From NCBI GenBank assembly GCA_014084085.1, contig NPFB01000162.1:107630-159791 (forward strand): a stretch of DNA of 52,162 bases, in the 5' to 3' direction. This document shows positions 28,197 through 39,207 of this stretch, piece after piece (position 1 is the stretch's first letter; every line of letters begins with the position of its first letter). The notes below the pieces were generated by a model. That model searched no databases. It saw nothing but the letters and a program-made list of their open reading frames with translations, and had not been told where the DNA came from. The DNA comes from Hondaea fermentalgiana. Taxonomy: Eukaryota; Sar; Bigyra; Thraustochytrida; Thraustochytriidae. The translations under genes and the position numbers were made by a program.

Positions 28197-31100
28197 ATGT
28201 TGGCCGTGCTTAAAGTCGCGGAAGCGTTCTCAATGCCCGCATGGTCCCGTGCGCGAGTCTTGGGCGTCTCCGATCACAGCCTGACGTGCCGAGGCGAGAC
28301 GAAACAAAGCCGCAACCGCTACGCGCGTCAAAGTCAGACTCCCGCGCAGAGCGGGCCACGCCGTAAGCGTCGCAGCGTACCATCTGCAGCGCCAGCGATG
28401 GACGTAACGCACGCCTTTGAAGACGGCCTGCACCGCCATGGCCGGCGACGCCAACACGCTCACCTTCGTCCCGGCCAGCGCTCGCAGCGAGAGTGGGACA
28501 CCAAAGTGCCCAGGGAGAGAGCGCCGCTCTGGACAGACGATGCAGCCTCGTCAAAAGTCGACCGTTTGCTCAAGAAACGACCCCAAAAGCCTGGCATCAA
28601 CACACGCGAGGTACAGCGCACCGTCGAGGTCGAATTCCTCACGAGCTCTGGCCAGCTACGACGCGTGCTCGTTGTGGTTGCTGGTCAAGGGCAAGCCACC
28701 GGCAAACAAATTCTCGACACGGCCTCCCACACAAACATTGCCCATGCTACACCCGTACTAGACGAGCTCACCACGGCAAGTCGCCACCCACGACAACCTG
28801 GCCCGCCACATCCTGACCACCACCGCCGCCGCCGCCGACGACGACGGCTTCTTCTTCCTTCGGCGACCGAGAATCCCGAAGCAGTTCGCATACACGAGCT
28901 TGAACGCAAGGTTCGGGCATACCAGCGTCAAACAGAAGAACAAGAGCGCCAGCTCCATGCGCGAGAACGGAATGCGCAAGCGCAACAGTCTGCGCGCCAG
29001 CGTCGCGAGCAAGAACGTCAAGCCCTCGCAAAAGAGCGTGAGCACGTTCTTCGCGCAGAGGAGCTGCAGCTGAAACGAGAGCGTAGACTTCAACAAGAGG
29101 AACGCTTGGCGAAACGCGAGCTCCAACTTCGCGCAGACGAGCTGCAAATGAAACGGGAACGCAAGCTCTACAAGGAAAAACGCAGAATAAAACGCGAGCG
29201 CAGACTTTTCAAAGAAGAGCGCAAGCTACAACGCGACCGCAAACTCCGCAAGCGAGCACGCAAACTTCGCGAGCAGGAACGTCAAGACCATGCACAGCGG
29301 CGCGAAGAAAACAACATCTCGTACAAACAGAACAAGTCTTCGCATCGACGCCACCACGTCAGCGACACGATGCGCTCGCAGGACCTGTCGCACGACATTG
29401 TCATATGGGACCCTTCGGAGATGCCGGAATTCAGTCACGCCGATCTCCGGCTCTCCGGGGCAATCCTGGTGCCCGCGGCCCTCGCCTTCATCGTCGCATC
29501 CGTCGTGCCCATTCCAGGCCTCTTTTGGGCAATTCTGCCACAAATTCTCAACCAAATTGGCTGCGAAGTCCTCCTCGGAGGCAACAAGACGTCACATCCT
29601 AGTGTCTCGCGCAGTGTACTTGGAGCGACAGTGCTTCAAGTTCTTGCCGCCATTGTGTTCTGCAGCACACTCCTCACAGCAGATAAAATTGTGCATGTCA
29701 GCTTCAAGGCGCTTGCACTCGGCGCTGCGACTCTTGTTGGCCGCGCCATGTTTCTTCTCCGTGACATCAATTTTCCAGTGGCCGACGCGCATGCCCAGGT
29801 TGACGAAAACAGCAACAAGGTCGTCACATCGCGTTTACTCGATTCTCCTGCCAGGGACAAAGAGGTCCTGAATCGAGAAAAGAACCAAGAGACTTTTCGT
29901 CACTCGAGCCTCGCTTCTGGATCCGACGTTCCACCCTTTTCGCAAACGCAAGACACGGTCCGCAACGCGATTCCTCTTCGCTTCAGGGCGCTCGCTTCAC
30001 TCATTGTTCCTCCCGTACTCGCGTGGGCATTGGCGCTACGTCTTCCTATTGCAGGAGCACTCTCGTTCAGTGTGGCAACGCCCTTGCTCACGCGCTTCAT
30101 GGGAGCTTCACTCATGTTTCCAGAGCAAATCTTTTCGCATCACCAAAGTGGGCAGTGGTATGCTTTGCTCAGCACCACGGGGCTCGCGCTCTCGTTCTTG
30201 AACCCCATCGTCTACGTCCTCGTGGTCCTCGCATCGGCAAGTCCGCTGCTTGCTAGCGCAGTCTCTCTTTTGGTTGGCTTGCTCGCATGGGCGACCGTTC
30301 TTGGCTCTCTCTCTGCTGCTCGTAGACAACCTGCCTCGGTTGCAGCACCTGAAAAGTCACCACCGACGTCAACAACATTGGCGCAAGCCCTCCAGGCTTG
30401 GCTCTTTGGACTCGTCTTTGGCTTTGCCCCCGTCCTCTTTCCCATCTTGTACATGCGCAACCATCTCAACGAGGACGAGACTTTCATCGACGTGATCAGC
30501 TCGGCACATGGTGCGCGCGTCATTGGGACTGCGCTGCTCTGCATTCCACCTGGGACGCTCGGTCTCGGTGCATTAATCAGGGGGCCGTCTGCCAGTGTTT
30601 ACGCTCTCGTGTTCCCATGGACAGCGCGTCGTCAAGATCGTTGGGTATCTCAAACCGTGGGCCTTCTTGGCTGGATCTCGTATCTCGTTGCCATTGTAAC
30701 ATACGTGACCGGAGATCACGCCACCTTTTCTGCGCGGGATCCTCGAGACTTTGTTCTTGCTGCTGGCTTCTTCGCCTGGGTCCTCATGATCACCTCTTTG
30801 CTTCTCTTCAATCCCGAGCGGGCGGCCTCGGAACGCATGCGCAAGAACACTGGCGAAGCCGGCGGTGGACTCGCGCACATTTTGTATGAACCCTTTGCAC
30901 TCAGCGTCTTGCTCGGTCGCCTCATCTCCGCGCTCATCCTCACTGCAGGCGCCGCTCTCTTTGCCATTGCCTTTGTCGTGGACTTTTACGCCGAGGTAAG
31001 GGCGGTGCGTCTTGTTGGCATCCCCTTGGTCATTTGTGGAATCACTGGCAACATTTATGTCACCTACACATTTGCGACCGAAGTTTCTCCCAACAAGCGG

Positions 31101-34100
31101 CATTCTTTGCGAGCGCTCTGTGGGTGGGGCTTGTTTGCCATCTCCATGTCTCTCGGATGGGCAACTGTCCTGTGCCACTTTCCAGCAACTGCTGTCTTGC
31201 CCTTGGAGCAAATGTGCCCAATGTTCGAGCAGAGGCGCTCCATTGCCATGACGGGTTTGCTCGGTTGGGTTGCTCAGGTCATGGTAGGTCATGCTCTTGT
31301 AGAAGTTTTGCGAGGAACGCGAAAGCTCCCAAAGTCATCGTCTCGACGCAGCAAGGCACGAAAGCCACATACACCAGAACCAAAACCTCGTATCTTACAT
31401 CGTCGCGCACCGTGGCCATGCGACGAAAGCAGCAGCGACGCCGTAATCGAGCAGGATGAACAAGTCCATGCAAATCTTGGTGACGACGGGATGTCGGGTG
31501 ACGAACTTCAAGGCGACACTGGTGTTTCAGAGGTCGATGAGCAACAGAGTACCGTCGGCGGAGCCAACGAGAGCTCTTCCGAAATTCTCAGCGCTGCAAG
31601 CGATGATGACTCGGATAAAGAGAATGCAGATGCTAGCGAGAACGAGGTTGCTTCCGAGAGCGAGGACGTTGCCGAGAATGACTCCGCCGTCGAGAATGAA
31701 GAACTTGATCAAAGCGAGCATCTTACTTCAGATGATGCCCGAAGCGAGACGTCCTCGGAGGTCGAAATCGAGGCCGAGGTCGAAGCCGAATCAGGGAGCC
31801 AAACCGAGTCGGGCTCTTCCGCGGCGACACGGGCGAGCACTGTCAATGAAGAACCTGTCGAGGAGATGCCCGACATTTCCAGTGATGAAGACGAAGGTGT
31901 TAGCAGTGGCTCAGAGAGCCAAGCCGAAAGGTCATTCCTTGTCAGCCCGCAACCGTCCCCGCTCTCGCAAACGTCCGGACAGCCTCCGCACGAAGGCCAG
32001 CAGTACACCTCGCCCTTGATGGACAACATACTCTCCTCCCCAGGGGTCATCATTCTTCCTGCGCCCATTGCGGCGCTGCACTTGCCTGACTTGGACGAGG
32101 CTACGACGGGCAGCGAGCTCAATGACTCGGTTCTCTCCCCACTTTCCATTCACTCCGTGCCATCGTCAGACACGGAGGACGAGGTTCTGAATGCAACCTC
32201 TGCATCAGGATTGCGCAAAGACGACGCTGGAAAGGACGCTACGAATGCCGATCCCGGGACAGATGATGATGAGCAAAACAGTGAGCCTTCACTCAATTAT
32301 ATCGCAGCAAGCAGCGACGCCTCAAGTGTGAACACAGCGGATGCAGATGCTGATGTCGCTGCTGAGATTGCTGCAGCGACTTTTGAGGACGGAGGCGTTG
32401 CAAACCAAAGCGAAGCCGCATCTAGCGTCCCGGCTGACGAAAGTCCTGCAGACGACGATGAAAAGAATGGGAGCAAGCATGCTGACAATCAGGACGTTGT
32501 CCGCGAACTATCAAGTGAACTCGGAAGTGCCAGCCACCCTGCTCTTGCTGGTGAAGATGATGCGATGCTTTCTGTTCCAGCTGCTGCTGATGATGAGACG
32601 ACACTTCTAGTGGATGCTACGCCTCAAGCTATGGACCTTCTTGTTGCTGTTGCTACTGTGGATGCTGCTGCGACTGTTGCGACGGATTCTACCGCGGATG
32701 TTGTGACGGACACTGCGACGGATGTCGCCGAGAACATCGTCCCTTCGAACACGGACAACGCGCCGAGTGTTGACGAAAATATGTCGAACTTTGCTGACGC
32801 AGAAGAGTATGCTTCTGCTGCAGACGAGACTGCGTCTATTTTTGCTGACGAGTATGCGTCTGCTGTCGATGACGACATGCCCCAATCTCACAATCCTCCT
32901 TTCGTCCTTGTTAACAATCCATCAGAAGCTCATGGAGAGCTGGCGTCAAGAATTGATAAAGAGGAAACAACGTTGCACGATGGTGAGCAAGTGTCTGACA
33001 CTCTTGCTGCGGAAGCAAGTCTAGCCAGAGACGGTACCGATCCCGTTGATGGAAATGTATCCGCTGCTGTCGGTACCATCCATGGCACCGAGAGCGAGCT
33101 TGAGATGTCTGTCGAAGAAGACAATGACGACGACGATAACGACGATGGCGTGTCTGCTGATCACAATGCGCTTGCTACTGCGCAGGACGAATTGGATCAC
33201 TCTGAAAGCGAAGCTAGATTGACAGATTGCGACCGCGACATTGGCCATGCAAGTGTCACCGAGAATATTTCTCATGCAAATGGCGAGAGGCCCCCTTTGG
33301 AGGAAACAAACGGTGATGATGCAGCCATCTCAAGTCAAACGGAGACTGCTGTTATGGATGGAGATGACACTTTACATGATGATGATCAGGATGGTGATGA
33401 TGATGACGATCAGGATGGTGATGATGATGATGGTAATGCTGATGATGGCGGCGCCAACGAGGCGGCCGACGCTTCGGAAAGTCATGATGGTGCAAGTGAT
33501 CTTCAATTCGATGATGCAAAGAAGGCAATCAGCACTATTGCGAAAGACGGCGATGACGCTGAGGACATTCGGCGCGGCTACGACACGGATGACCAGGAAG
33601 CCGTCCTGAGCGATGTCAGACGAGACGACACGGACGACGAGACACTCGGAGATCATGCTTCCAAGTTCTCCACGCCAGGTGCCTCGAGTCTGCCAGGACG
33701 CTTCGCCTTGAGCTTGAGCGAGCCCCGAACCTTCGGGCGAAGCCGCCAAGGGCACGGCGTCGAGGGAGAGGAACTTGTCGACGAACTTCATGTGCCTCTC
33801 GACATTGTCTGTGGTCATGATCAAGACAGCGAAGTTGAATCTCCAAAACGCTTGCCGTTGCCGCTGCCGGTCGAGTTGAGCTCTGATGAGATGGACTCCG
33901 TGTACTCGTTCTGTGACGACAACAATGATGACGATGATGATGTTGATGATGACAACAGCGACAACAAGAAAAATACGGACAATGTCTCATCTCCAGAGGG
34001 AGCCAAGGCTGAACATGATGCGACCGTGACTGAAATTGACGTGACCAAGTCTGGCGAGCCTGTAAAGACTCGCGCGACGACCGGAGGCGCCAAGGTTAAG

Positions 34101-34997
34101 AATAACAGCGAGGTGGAAGTAGAGCTCAACCTCAAGATCAAGGTTGAAGTTGGCGTGGAACGTGGCGGTCGCATCTCAAATGTTGAAGTAATTACAAAAG
34201 GTGCTGGGGCGTCCGAACATGCGCAGCAATCAGCTCCCGCAAGCGATAGTCCTGCAGTCTCAGCGGATGAAAGTAGTGAGGGACGCAAGTCGGTACATGA
34301 GAACGAGGACGAGGACGAAAGCGAGGATCGCGGGCCAACGCTTGACGTTGGTCCGGTCTTTAGGATGCTTTTCGGAACGGAAGGGTCAATGTTTGGCGAT
34401 GATTCCGATGAATCCGACGATGAGGCCAAGGCAGGCGCAGGCAATACGAATCATACCGAGGCCGAGACGGCCTCGCGAGCGAGCTCGAGTGGATCTGTAC
34501 ACACGCACTATGGCGCAGCCAAGACCCCAGAGCATGACGCGCGATCACTCTCGTTTTCCTCATCCGATGACGAAAACGATGGCGATTTTGGCGGTGCAAA
34601 AGATGAGGAAGACGCAACAGTGGTGGGGATGAAAGATTCCCCACCCTCCGAAACGTTTATGTCGAGCCATGCACAATCGTTGGTCCCTCGAGATGCAAGA
34701 CCAAGTGGTAGAAGTCCCGACACCGACGCGCCCCTCACACCCCTTACGCCGACGACGCCACTGACGCCACTGACGCCACCAAGGACCCGGGTTGGAAGTG
34801 TGCCGAGCGACGCGACCAACGCAACCTCGGAACGCGTCTTTGCTGCACACGCGTCAGATAGCGATGACGACGACGACGACGTGTCGAGCACTGAATTGGA
34901 CGCCGAGACAGTCCTTGCGCGGCTTGAAGAGACCATTTTAGCCGCTTTAGACAATGGACCGAGCGATTCGGAAGCTTCAGACGAGGAGGCGGCGTGA
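28197..34997 (+). CDS. Giant protein: basic coiled coil, about 14 membrane segments, long acidic tail
   Basis: Not recognised. The longest ATG frame gives 2266 residues; a second plausible start is the ATG at 28398, and the first 67 residues look non-conserved. Residues about 235-390 form a very charged coiled coil (repeats like RELQLRADELQMKRERKL). From about 410 to 1040 there are roughly 14 hydrophobic helices, for example GAILVPAALAFIVASVVPI and GWISYLVAIVTYVTG, with short loops like a transporter or channel. Residues about 1080-2266 are Ser/Asp/Glu-rich, low-complexity and probably disordered, with GATGAT-type runs (33377-33440) and a Pro-Leu-Thr repeat (LTPLTPTTPLTPLTPP) near 34735-34785. 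The stop lies 35 bp from the VPS41 stop on the other strand, so the two 3'UTRs must overlap. Single exon; function unknown. Confidence 0.82.
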   Translation: MLAVLKVAEAFSMPAWSRARVLGVSDHSLTCRGETKQSRNRYARQSQTPAQSGPRRKRRSVPSAAPAMDVTHAFEDGLHRHGRRRQHAHLRPGQRSQREWDTKVPRERAPLWTDDAASSKVDRLLKKRPQKPGINTREVQRTVEVEFLTSSGQLRRVLVVVAGQGQATGKQILDTASHTNIAHATPVLDELTTASRHPRQPGPPHPDHHRRRRRRRRLLLPSATENPEAVRIHELERKVRAYQRQTEEQERQLHARERNAQAQQSARQRREQERQALAKEREHVLRAEELQLKRERRLQQEERLAKRELQLRADELQMKRERKLYKEKRRIKRERRLFKEERKLQRDRKLRKRARKLREQERQDHAQRREENNISYKQNKSSHRRHHVSDTMRSQDLSHDIVIWDPSEMPEFSHADLRLSGAILVPAALAFIVASVVPIPGLFWAILPQILNQIGCEVLLGGNKTSHPSVSRSVLGATVLQVLAAIVFCSTLLTADKIVHVSFKALALGAATLVGRAMFLLRDINFPVADAHAQVDENSNKVVTSRLLDSPARDKEVLNREKNQETFRHSSLASGSDVPPFSQTQDTVRNAIPLRFRALASLIVPPVLAWALALRLPIAGALSFSVATPLLTRFMGASLMFPEQIFSHHQSGQWYALLSTTGLALSFLNPIVYVLVVLASASPLLASAVSLLVGLLAWATVLGSLSAARRQPASVAAPEKSPPTSTTLAQALQAWLFGLVFGFAPVLFPILYMRNHLNEDETFIDVISSAHGARVIGTALLCIPPGTLGLGALIRGPSASVYALVFPWTARRQDRWVSQTVGLLGWISYLVAIVTYVTGDHATFSARDPRDFVLAAGFFAWVLMITSLLLFNPERAASERMRKNTGEAGGGLAHILYEPFALSVLLGRLISALILTAGAALFAIAFVVDFYAEVRAVRLVGIPLVICGITGNIYVTYTFATEVSPNKRHSLRALCGWGLFAISMSLGWATVLCHFPATAVLPLEQMCPMFEQRRSIAMTGLLGWVAQVMVGHALVEVLRGTRKLPKSSSRRSKARKPHTPEPKPRILHRRAPWPCDESSSDAVIEQDEQVHANLGDDGMSGDELQGDTGVSEVDEQQSTVGGANESSSEILSAASDDDSDKENADASENEVASESEDVAENDSAVENEELDQSEHLTSDDARSETSSEVEIEAEVEAESGSQTESGSSAATRASTVNEEPVEEMPDISSDEDEGVSSGSESQAERSFLVSPQPSPLSQTSGQPPHEGQQYTSPLMDNILSSPGVIILPAPIAALHLPDLDEATTGSELNDSVLSPLSIHSVPSSDTEDEVLNATSASGLRKDDAGKDATNADPGTDDDEQNSEPSLNYIAASSDASSVNTADADADVAAEIAAATFEDGGVANQSEAASSVPADESPADDDEKNGSKHADNQDVVRELSSELGSASHPALAGEDDAMLSVPAAADDETTLLVDATPQAMDLLVAVATVDAAATVATDSTADVVTDTATDVAENIVPSNTDNAPSVDENMSNFADAEEYASAADETASIFADEYASAVDDDMPQSHNPPFVLVNNPSEAHGELASRIDKEETTLHDGEQVSDTLAAEASLARDGTDPVDGNVSAAVGTIHGTESELEMSVEEDNDDDDNDDGVSADHNALATAQDELDHSESEARLTDCDRDIGHASVTENISHANGERPPLEETNGDDAAISSQTETAVMDGDDTLHDDDQDGDDDDDQDGDDDDGNADDGGANEAADASESHDGASDLQFDDAKKAISTIAKDGDDAEDIRRGYDTDDQEAVLSDVRRDDTDDETLGDHASKFSTPGASSLPGRFALSLSEPRTFGRSRQGHGVEGEELVDELHVPLDIVCGHDQDSEVESPKRLPLPLPVELSSDEMDSVYSFCDDNNDDDDDVDDDNSDNKKNTDNVSSPEGAKAEHDATVTEIDVTKSGEPVKTRATTGGAKVKNNSEVEVELNLKIKVEVGVERGGRISNVEVITKGAGASEHAQQSAPASDSPAVSADESSEGRKSVHENEDEDESEDRGPTLDVGPVFRMLFGTEGSMFGDDSDESDDEAKAGAGNTNHTEAETASRASSSGSVHTHYGAAKTPEHDARSLSFSSSDDENDGDFGGAKDEEDATVVGMKDSPPSETFMSSHAQSLVPRDARPSGRSPDTDAPLTPLTPTTPLTPLTPPRTRVGSVPSDATNATSERVFAAHASDSDDDDDDVSSTELDAETVLARLEETILAALDNGPSDSEASDEEAA

Positions 34998-35032
34998 GCT
35001 GGACGGACGTTGCGCCTTTGCACGGAATCCTG

Positions 35033-38000
35033 TTAGGCGCCAGGATCGCTGCCTTGACTACTGCGCGCATCGTCTGCAACAGCAGCCGCAAAAACCTGAA
35101 TGTGGCGCGATTTCGTAGATGCTGACTGCTGACTCACGGGGATGGTCGCTTGCGAAGCGACATCGAGACACCCATAATGGTAGGCCTGACCAGAGCCAAA
35201 GACGACAATGCGAGGCGTGCTTGGAGCTTCAGGCGAGAAGGAGGCACCAGGTGCGCGGTTCACGTGCGCTGCCAAGGGAAGCTTGCAAATTTCGCAGCGA
35301 GCTCCGCCCCGAAGCAACACTGCGCGCTTGCGACGACGGTGAAGCGCACGAAAGAGTTCAACTGCATCCTGGCGCAAAATGTCGTTGCAAGTGTGCCGGA
35401 TCCGCTGCTGAATCCGAATGTCTTCAAATAGCTTGGGTAGCTTCGTCGAGAGTCCTGGGACGACAAGGTCGGCGGGCATTTCGCGAAAGATCTGTACGAG
35501 GTCAACGTCGTGCGCGCCGGCAGACTCGAGCAAGCGACCGACGAGAGCCGGGTCGCGGACGCAGCGCCGCACGAGATCCCCCCAGAGCCCAGCGCCGCCC
35601 TCGGACTCGACGAAGCGGATGGCAAAAGGAACGTCGCGTAGATTTTCAAGAATAATAGCAAGTGCACGTTGCACATTTTCGTAACTCCCCGTACGGCCGA
35701 GTATGTAGACCATCTCCTTGTAAAGAGGGCCTGCGCGGCGCGACTCGCACACGTGAAGTGCCTCTTGAAGCGAATAGTGATTGGCTGACTCCAGAAACTC
35801 GAGAAGGTCTGCAGGCCGATGCTGCGCATAAAGACGCACTTGAAGATTCTGATAACGAGCCATGCGTTCATGGTTGTATTCTTCTCTCCTTCGGCGCGAG
35901 AGCTCGTGAAGAAAGGAAAGAAGGGCGGTGTCTGACAGCGCACGAAGTTGATCGACAATGAGACCTACAAGATCTGCCGTTGCGCTTGCTGTAGACTCAT
36001 CAGCGCCGAACTCGCTCGTGACGAGCTCTACCAGAAGCGAGACGGCTCTTCGTTCGTCGAGAGCGACGAGGACGGGAACGTGGTCCACTGCGCTCGGAGC
36101 GAGGCCATGACGCTCAATGAGGGAGAAGATGATTTCTGCGCGCTGCAAATCATCTTCTGCAGCATCGTTCTCTTGGGCGCTGGCTTCAAGATACTGATGA
36201 AGAGCCGCCGTGTACTGACCGTTCATGACATAGAGCTCGGCAAGAGCATCGCGCAATGCTGGCGGTGCACCGTCAAAGTCAGACTCAATGACGGCGTTGA
36301 CGCGCTCGATCGCTTTACGCACGTCGAATAGAGGTGCTGCCCGAGGTTTGTCCGTGTGGTCCGCGGTGCGGGGCGAAGGGGCAAGACGATCCCTTCGCAA
36401 AAAGGAAAGGGCGCGTGCATGGTTGCTTAGAAGCTCGACCCACTGGCGAATAATGTGGAGAAGGGCCTCGTCATCGCGCACGCGCAAGAGTTCCTCAATA
36501 ACTGACTCGTAGACAATTGCCGGAAGCTGTGGGTTGCGAACGGGAAGATAGCCAGCAAGAGATCGTAAGTGCTCGAGAGACTCAAATTTACTTGCCCACT
36601 GCAGCCAGCGATCTGGATCCGAGTTGAGAAGCCGTGGGCAGAGGCTAGCGGCCTGGTTGTATTGATGTTCCGAGAGCAGAAAACCTAGGAGCTTGTCTTG
36701 CAGACCTCGAAGCGAGTACGCTTGGAGCTGTCCTGGCCCCGCACTTTCCGCGAGACTGAGCGCCACAGCGTAGCGACGATGTTGAAGCGCATATGCGATA
36801 TGATCCTCCAGAATGCGCGGGCGTGCCGAAACGAGATCACGTGGGCTAAGAATGAAGAGCGTTGGGATCCCTGCTGCCCCGTGCAGTTCGTGCGCCGTGG
36901 CGAGAGCATAGTCCGGAGCCGTGTTGTTCTCGTACCCACGAATGGGAAGAGCTTCCATTGATACGGGCTCGCCATCAGCGCGGGCAATAACACGAAGCTC
37001 GGGGCACTCTGCGACAGGGGGCGCAGAGCCTTGATCATCGTTTCCGTCGTTGCCTGCGTCTGGCCCATCGTGCGTGCTGCGATCATCAAGGAATGTGAGA
37101 AGCGCGAGCTGATCCCGACCAAAGGGGGAAATGCCACATATTGTCTCCACGTGGGCGAACTCGTAGAGTGATATGAGCTCTGCATAGCGGGGCAGCTGGT
37201 TCGGGTCGGCCTGCATCTCCTCTTTCGACCTTTCAAAGATGCGCACGACCTTGACAGAGTCGGCCCAGGCAATGAGCAGTGTCGAGTCGTTCTCCCAGAC
37301 CATGTGACATCGTGCATCGCGTGCGGTCAAAGATCCAGAAGGTCGATCAATGAAGGCAATTCGTTTTTCGTGAGCCTGATCATAGATCTTGACGCCTGCC
37401 TCGTTGGCCCAAGCAATGAGACGGGTGCGCCACTTGATCGCAGTGATTTGTCCCTCGCCGCGGTGCAGCTCGGTCTCTACAGAGGAAAACCAGCCCTTAC
37501 GCTTGAGCACGAGACGGCCAGCAGCTCCTCCGCAAACGAACATTTTGTCCCGATTGCGCGCATACTCGGGGTCTAAGGCCACGGCGAGAATGGGTTGGGA
37601 AAATTTGTGTTTCTCAAAGCTGAGCTTGTTTACCTCGTCTTTGGCCCGGCTCGTCGGCCCCACGGCCACACGGCCGTCGACACCGCTCGAGGCAAAGGCT
37701 TCGCCAGCAGCATCGAGCGCAATTGACGTAACCCGGCCTCGATGGTACTGGTTTCTACGAATGAGCATACCGTCGTGTCGTAGCTCAAAGACGGTACCGC
37801 GCGAGGTGCCAACGAGGATAATGTCGGCGTGAAGGCCGAGACATGTGATCCTCAGTCCAGCTTCCTCGAAGATGGTGGACAAGGTGCCACGTACGCGCTG
37901 ATACTTGAGCGTGGGTTCGACCTCATCTTCATCATCGTCATCGTGGTCGTCGTCTTCGTTCTCATCATCCTGATCTTCGCTTTCGTTCCCTTCGTCGATC

Positions 38001-38077
38001 GTGCCTGGGTTGTTGTGCTCGTGCGTGCTCACCGTCGTCGCCGCGAGCTCCGCCTCCTCGTCATGGCTGTCATCCAT
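35033..38077 (-). CDS. VPS41: VPS41, HOPS tethering complex subunit
   Basis: 1014 residues from the ATG at 38077. The N-terminus (30-55) is a run of acidic residues. LKYQRVRGTLSTIF then begins the beta-propeller, with family-typical stretches FSQPILAVALDPEYAR, AAGRLVLKRKGWF, ITAIKWRTRLIAWANEAGVK (about 210-230) and IAFIDRPSG. A clathrin-heavy-chain-type helical repeat region covers the middle and later part, and the end carries a degenerate RING-like element (CEICKLPL near residue 926, then YHYGCLD), with fewer zinc ligands than a full RING-H2. VPS41 links vesicles to Rab7/Ypt7 membranes and drives vacuole/lysosome fusion. Length is slightly above that of animal and yeast homologues owing to acidic inserts. 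It is divergent from the ankyrin gene and tail-to-tail with the giant protein. Confidence 0.93.
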   Translation of the reverse strand: MDDSHDEEAELAATTVSTHEHNNPGTIDEGNESEDQDDENEDDDHDDDDEDEVEPTLKYQRVRGTLSTIFEEAGLRITCLGLHADIILVGTSRGTVFELRHDGMLIRRNQYHRGRVTSIALDAAGEAFASSGVDGRVAVGPTSRAKDEVNKLSFEKHKFSQPILAVALDPEYARNRDKMFVCGGAAGRLVLKRKGWFSSVETELHRGEGQITAIKWRTRLIAWANEAGVKIYDQAHEKRIAFIDRPSGSLTARDARCHMVWENDSTLLIAWADSVKVVRIFERSKEEMQADPNQLPRYAELISLYEFAHVETICGISPFGRDQLALLTFLDDRSTHDGPDAGNDGNDDQGSAPPVAECPELRVIARADGEPVSMEALPIRGYENNTAPDYALATAHELHGAAGIPTLFILSPRDLVSARPRILEDHIAYALQHRRYAVALSLAESAGPGQLQAYSLRGLQDKLLGFLLSEHQYNQAASLCPRLLNSDPDRWLQWASKFESLEHLRSLAGYLPVRNPQLPAIVYESVIEELLRVRDDEALLHIIRQWVELLSNHARALSFLRRDRLAPSPRTADHTDKPRAAPLFDVRKAIERVNAVIESDFDGAPPALRDALAELYVMNGQYTAALHQYLEASAQENDAAEDDLQRAEIIFSLIERHGLAPSAVDHVPVLVALDERRAVSLLVELVTSEFGADESTASATADLVGLIVDQLRALSDTALLSFLHELSRRRREEYNHERMARYQNLQVRLYAQHRPADLLEFLESANHYSLQEALHVCESRRAGPLYKEMVYILGRTGSYENVQRALAIILENLRDVPFAIRFVESEGGAGLWGDLVRRCVRDPALVGRLLESAGAHDVDLVQIFREMPADLVVPGLSTKLPKLFEDIRIQQRIRHTCNDILRQDAVELFRALHRRRKRAVLLRGGARCEICKLPLAAHVNRAPGASFSPEAPSTPRIVVFGSGQAYHYGCLDVASQATIPVSQQSASTKSRHIQVFAAAVADDARSSQGSDPGA

Positions 38078-39207
38078 GAAGATGCACGCTCGCTCGATGC
38101 GCGCTTGTCCACACAAGCCTACCGGCGGCAGCTGCGGCTGTAGCCTTCGCGTCGCCGGCTCGCCTGCTCGCCCGCGTCGCTCGGGCCTGTGCTGGGACGT
38201 CGCAGCGACGCGCGCGGTTGCCAAGATACGATGCGTTATCTCCCGCCGCGGCGAGTCATGGTATACCATGCATGGTAAGGCCTACTAGGCCGAGGCCTAG
38301 GCCAAACTCATTGCCTCGGTCCTTGTATCTAGCGAAAGCGAGAGCGAGCGCTTCTTTCATCTCGCGCCAGCAAAGGAAATCCGCCACGAGCAGCGGCGTC
38401 GCTTTTGACCTTGACGACGGAGCGAAGCGCCAATCGCAGGCAATCTCAGATCAGCTTTCGGCGAAAAGCAAGAGATGATGCAAGCAAGGCCAAACAAAGA
38501 ACGCAACTACTGCGGGCGTATAGCTCACCGTGACGAGATTGCTCTGCATCGCTGCAGCATCGAGTGGGAGCGCGTGGCAATTGCTGGCAAATTGGCAAAG
38601 TAATGTCGCTAGTCTTGCCTGTAGCGTCAGAGTAGCGGCGACGTCTACCCGCTTGCACGTTTCGCGGCCGTCCCACCGGCTTCCTGCGGACGCTTCACGC
38701 AGAGCGTACGATTGGGGTCTCGTGAGCTTTGCAGCGTCAATGTGCGGGCAGATGCGAAAGCCGGTTGGCACAAAGGCGGAGGCGCGGCGCGGCGAATGCG
38801 CACCTACTACGGCTGTTTTTGCGAAAGAGACTTGATTGTGCAGCCACAGTCAAAAGATGAATGCAATTTTTATCAAAAATTTATTTCTTCCAAGAGGGCG
38901 CGTGCCACTCAACAAATGCGCCGCGCCGGCCCTTCGTCCTCAGTGGAAAAACAATCTCTCTCTTGGAAGGCAGAAAACATGTCACGCCTTAGATCCTGCG
39001 CTTGCTTTTTGAGAAACCCATTGCGCGTTGAGCAAAGAGCGCGTGTAAATTGCCCAATGCCTAGTCTACACGGCACTCCATATACAATCTCGCTTTGCAG
39101 CTTCAGGTAAGAATGAACTTTTTCATCCAAAGGTTGCCTCCAGACCCGGATCGAGACGTCGTAAGGCCAGCAGACCCGAAACGCAAAGAACGAGTCTTGC
39201 AGCAAGG
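38078..39207. promoter_or_regulatory. Divergent region between VPS41 (-) and ankyrin gene (+)
   Basis: About 1.1 kb without a supported gene. A cluster of palindromes sits at 38259-38303, about 180-225 bp upstream of the VPS41 start. Short frames at 38218-39110 show no domain. No tRNA was recognised. Confidence 0.5.
38259..38303. promoter_or_regulatory. Cluster of overlapping palindromes
   Basis: Within 45 bp are the perfect palindromes TGGTATACCA (38259-38268), ACCATGCATGGT (38265-38276), AGGCCT (38278-38283 and 38293-38298) and GGCCTAGGCC (38294-38303). They could bind dimeric factors or form a hairpin near the VPS41 transcription start. Confidence 0.45.
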
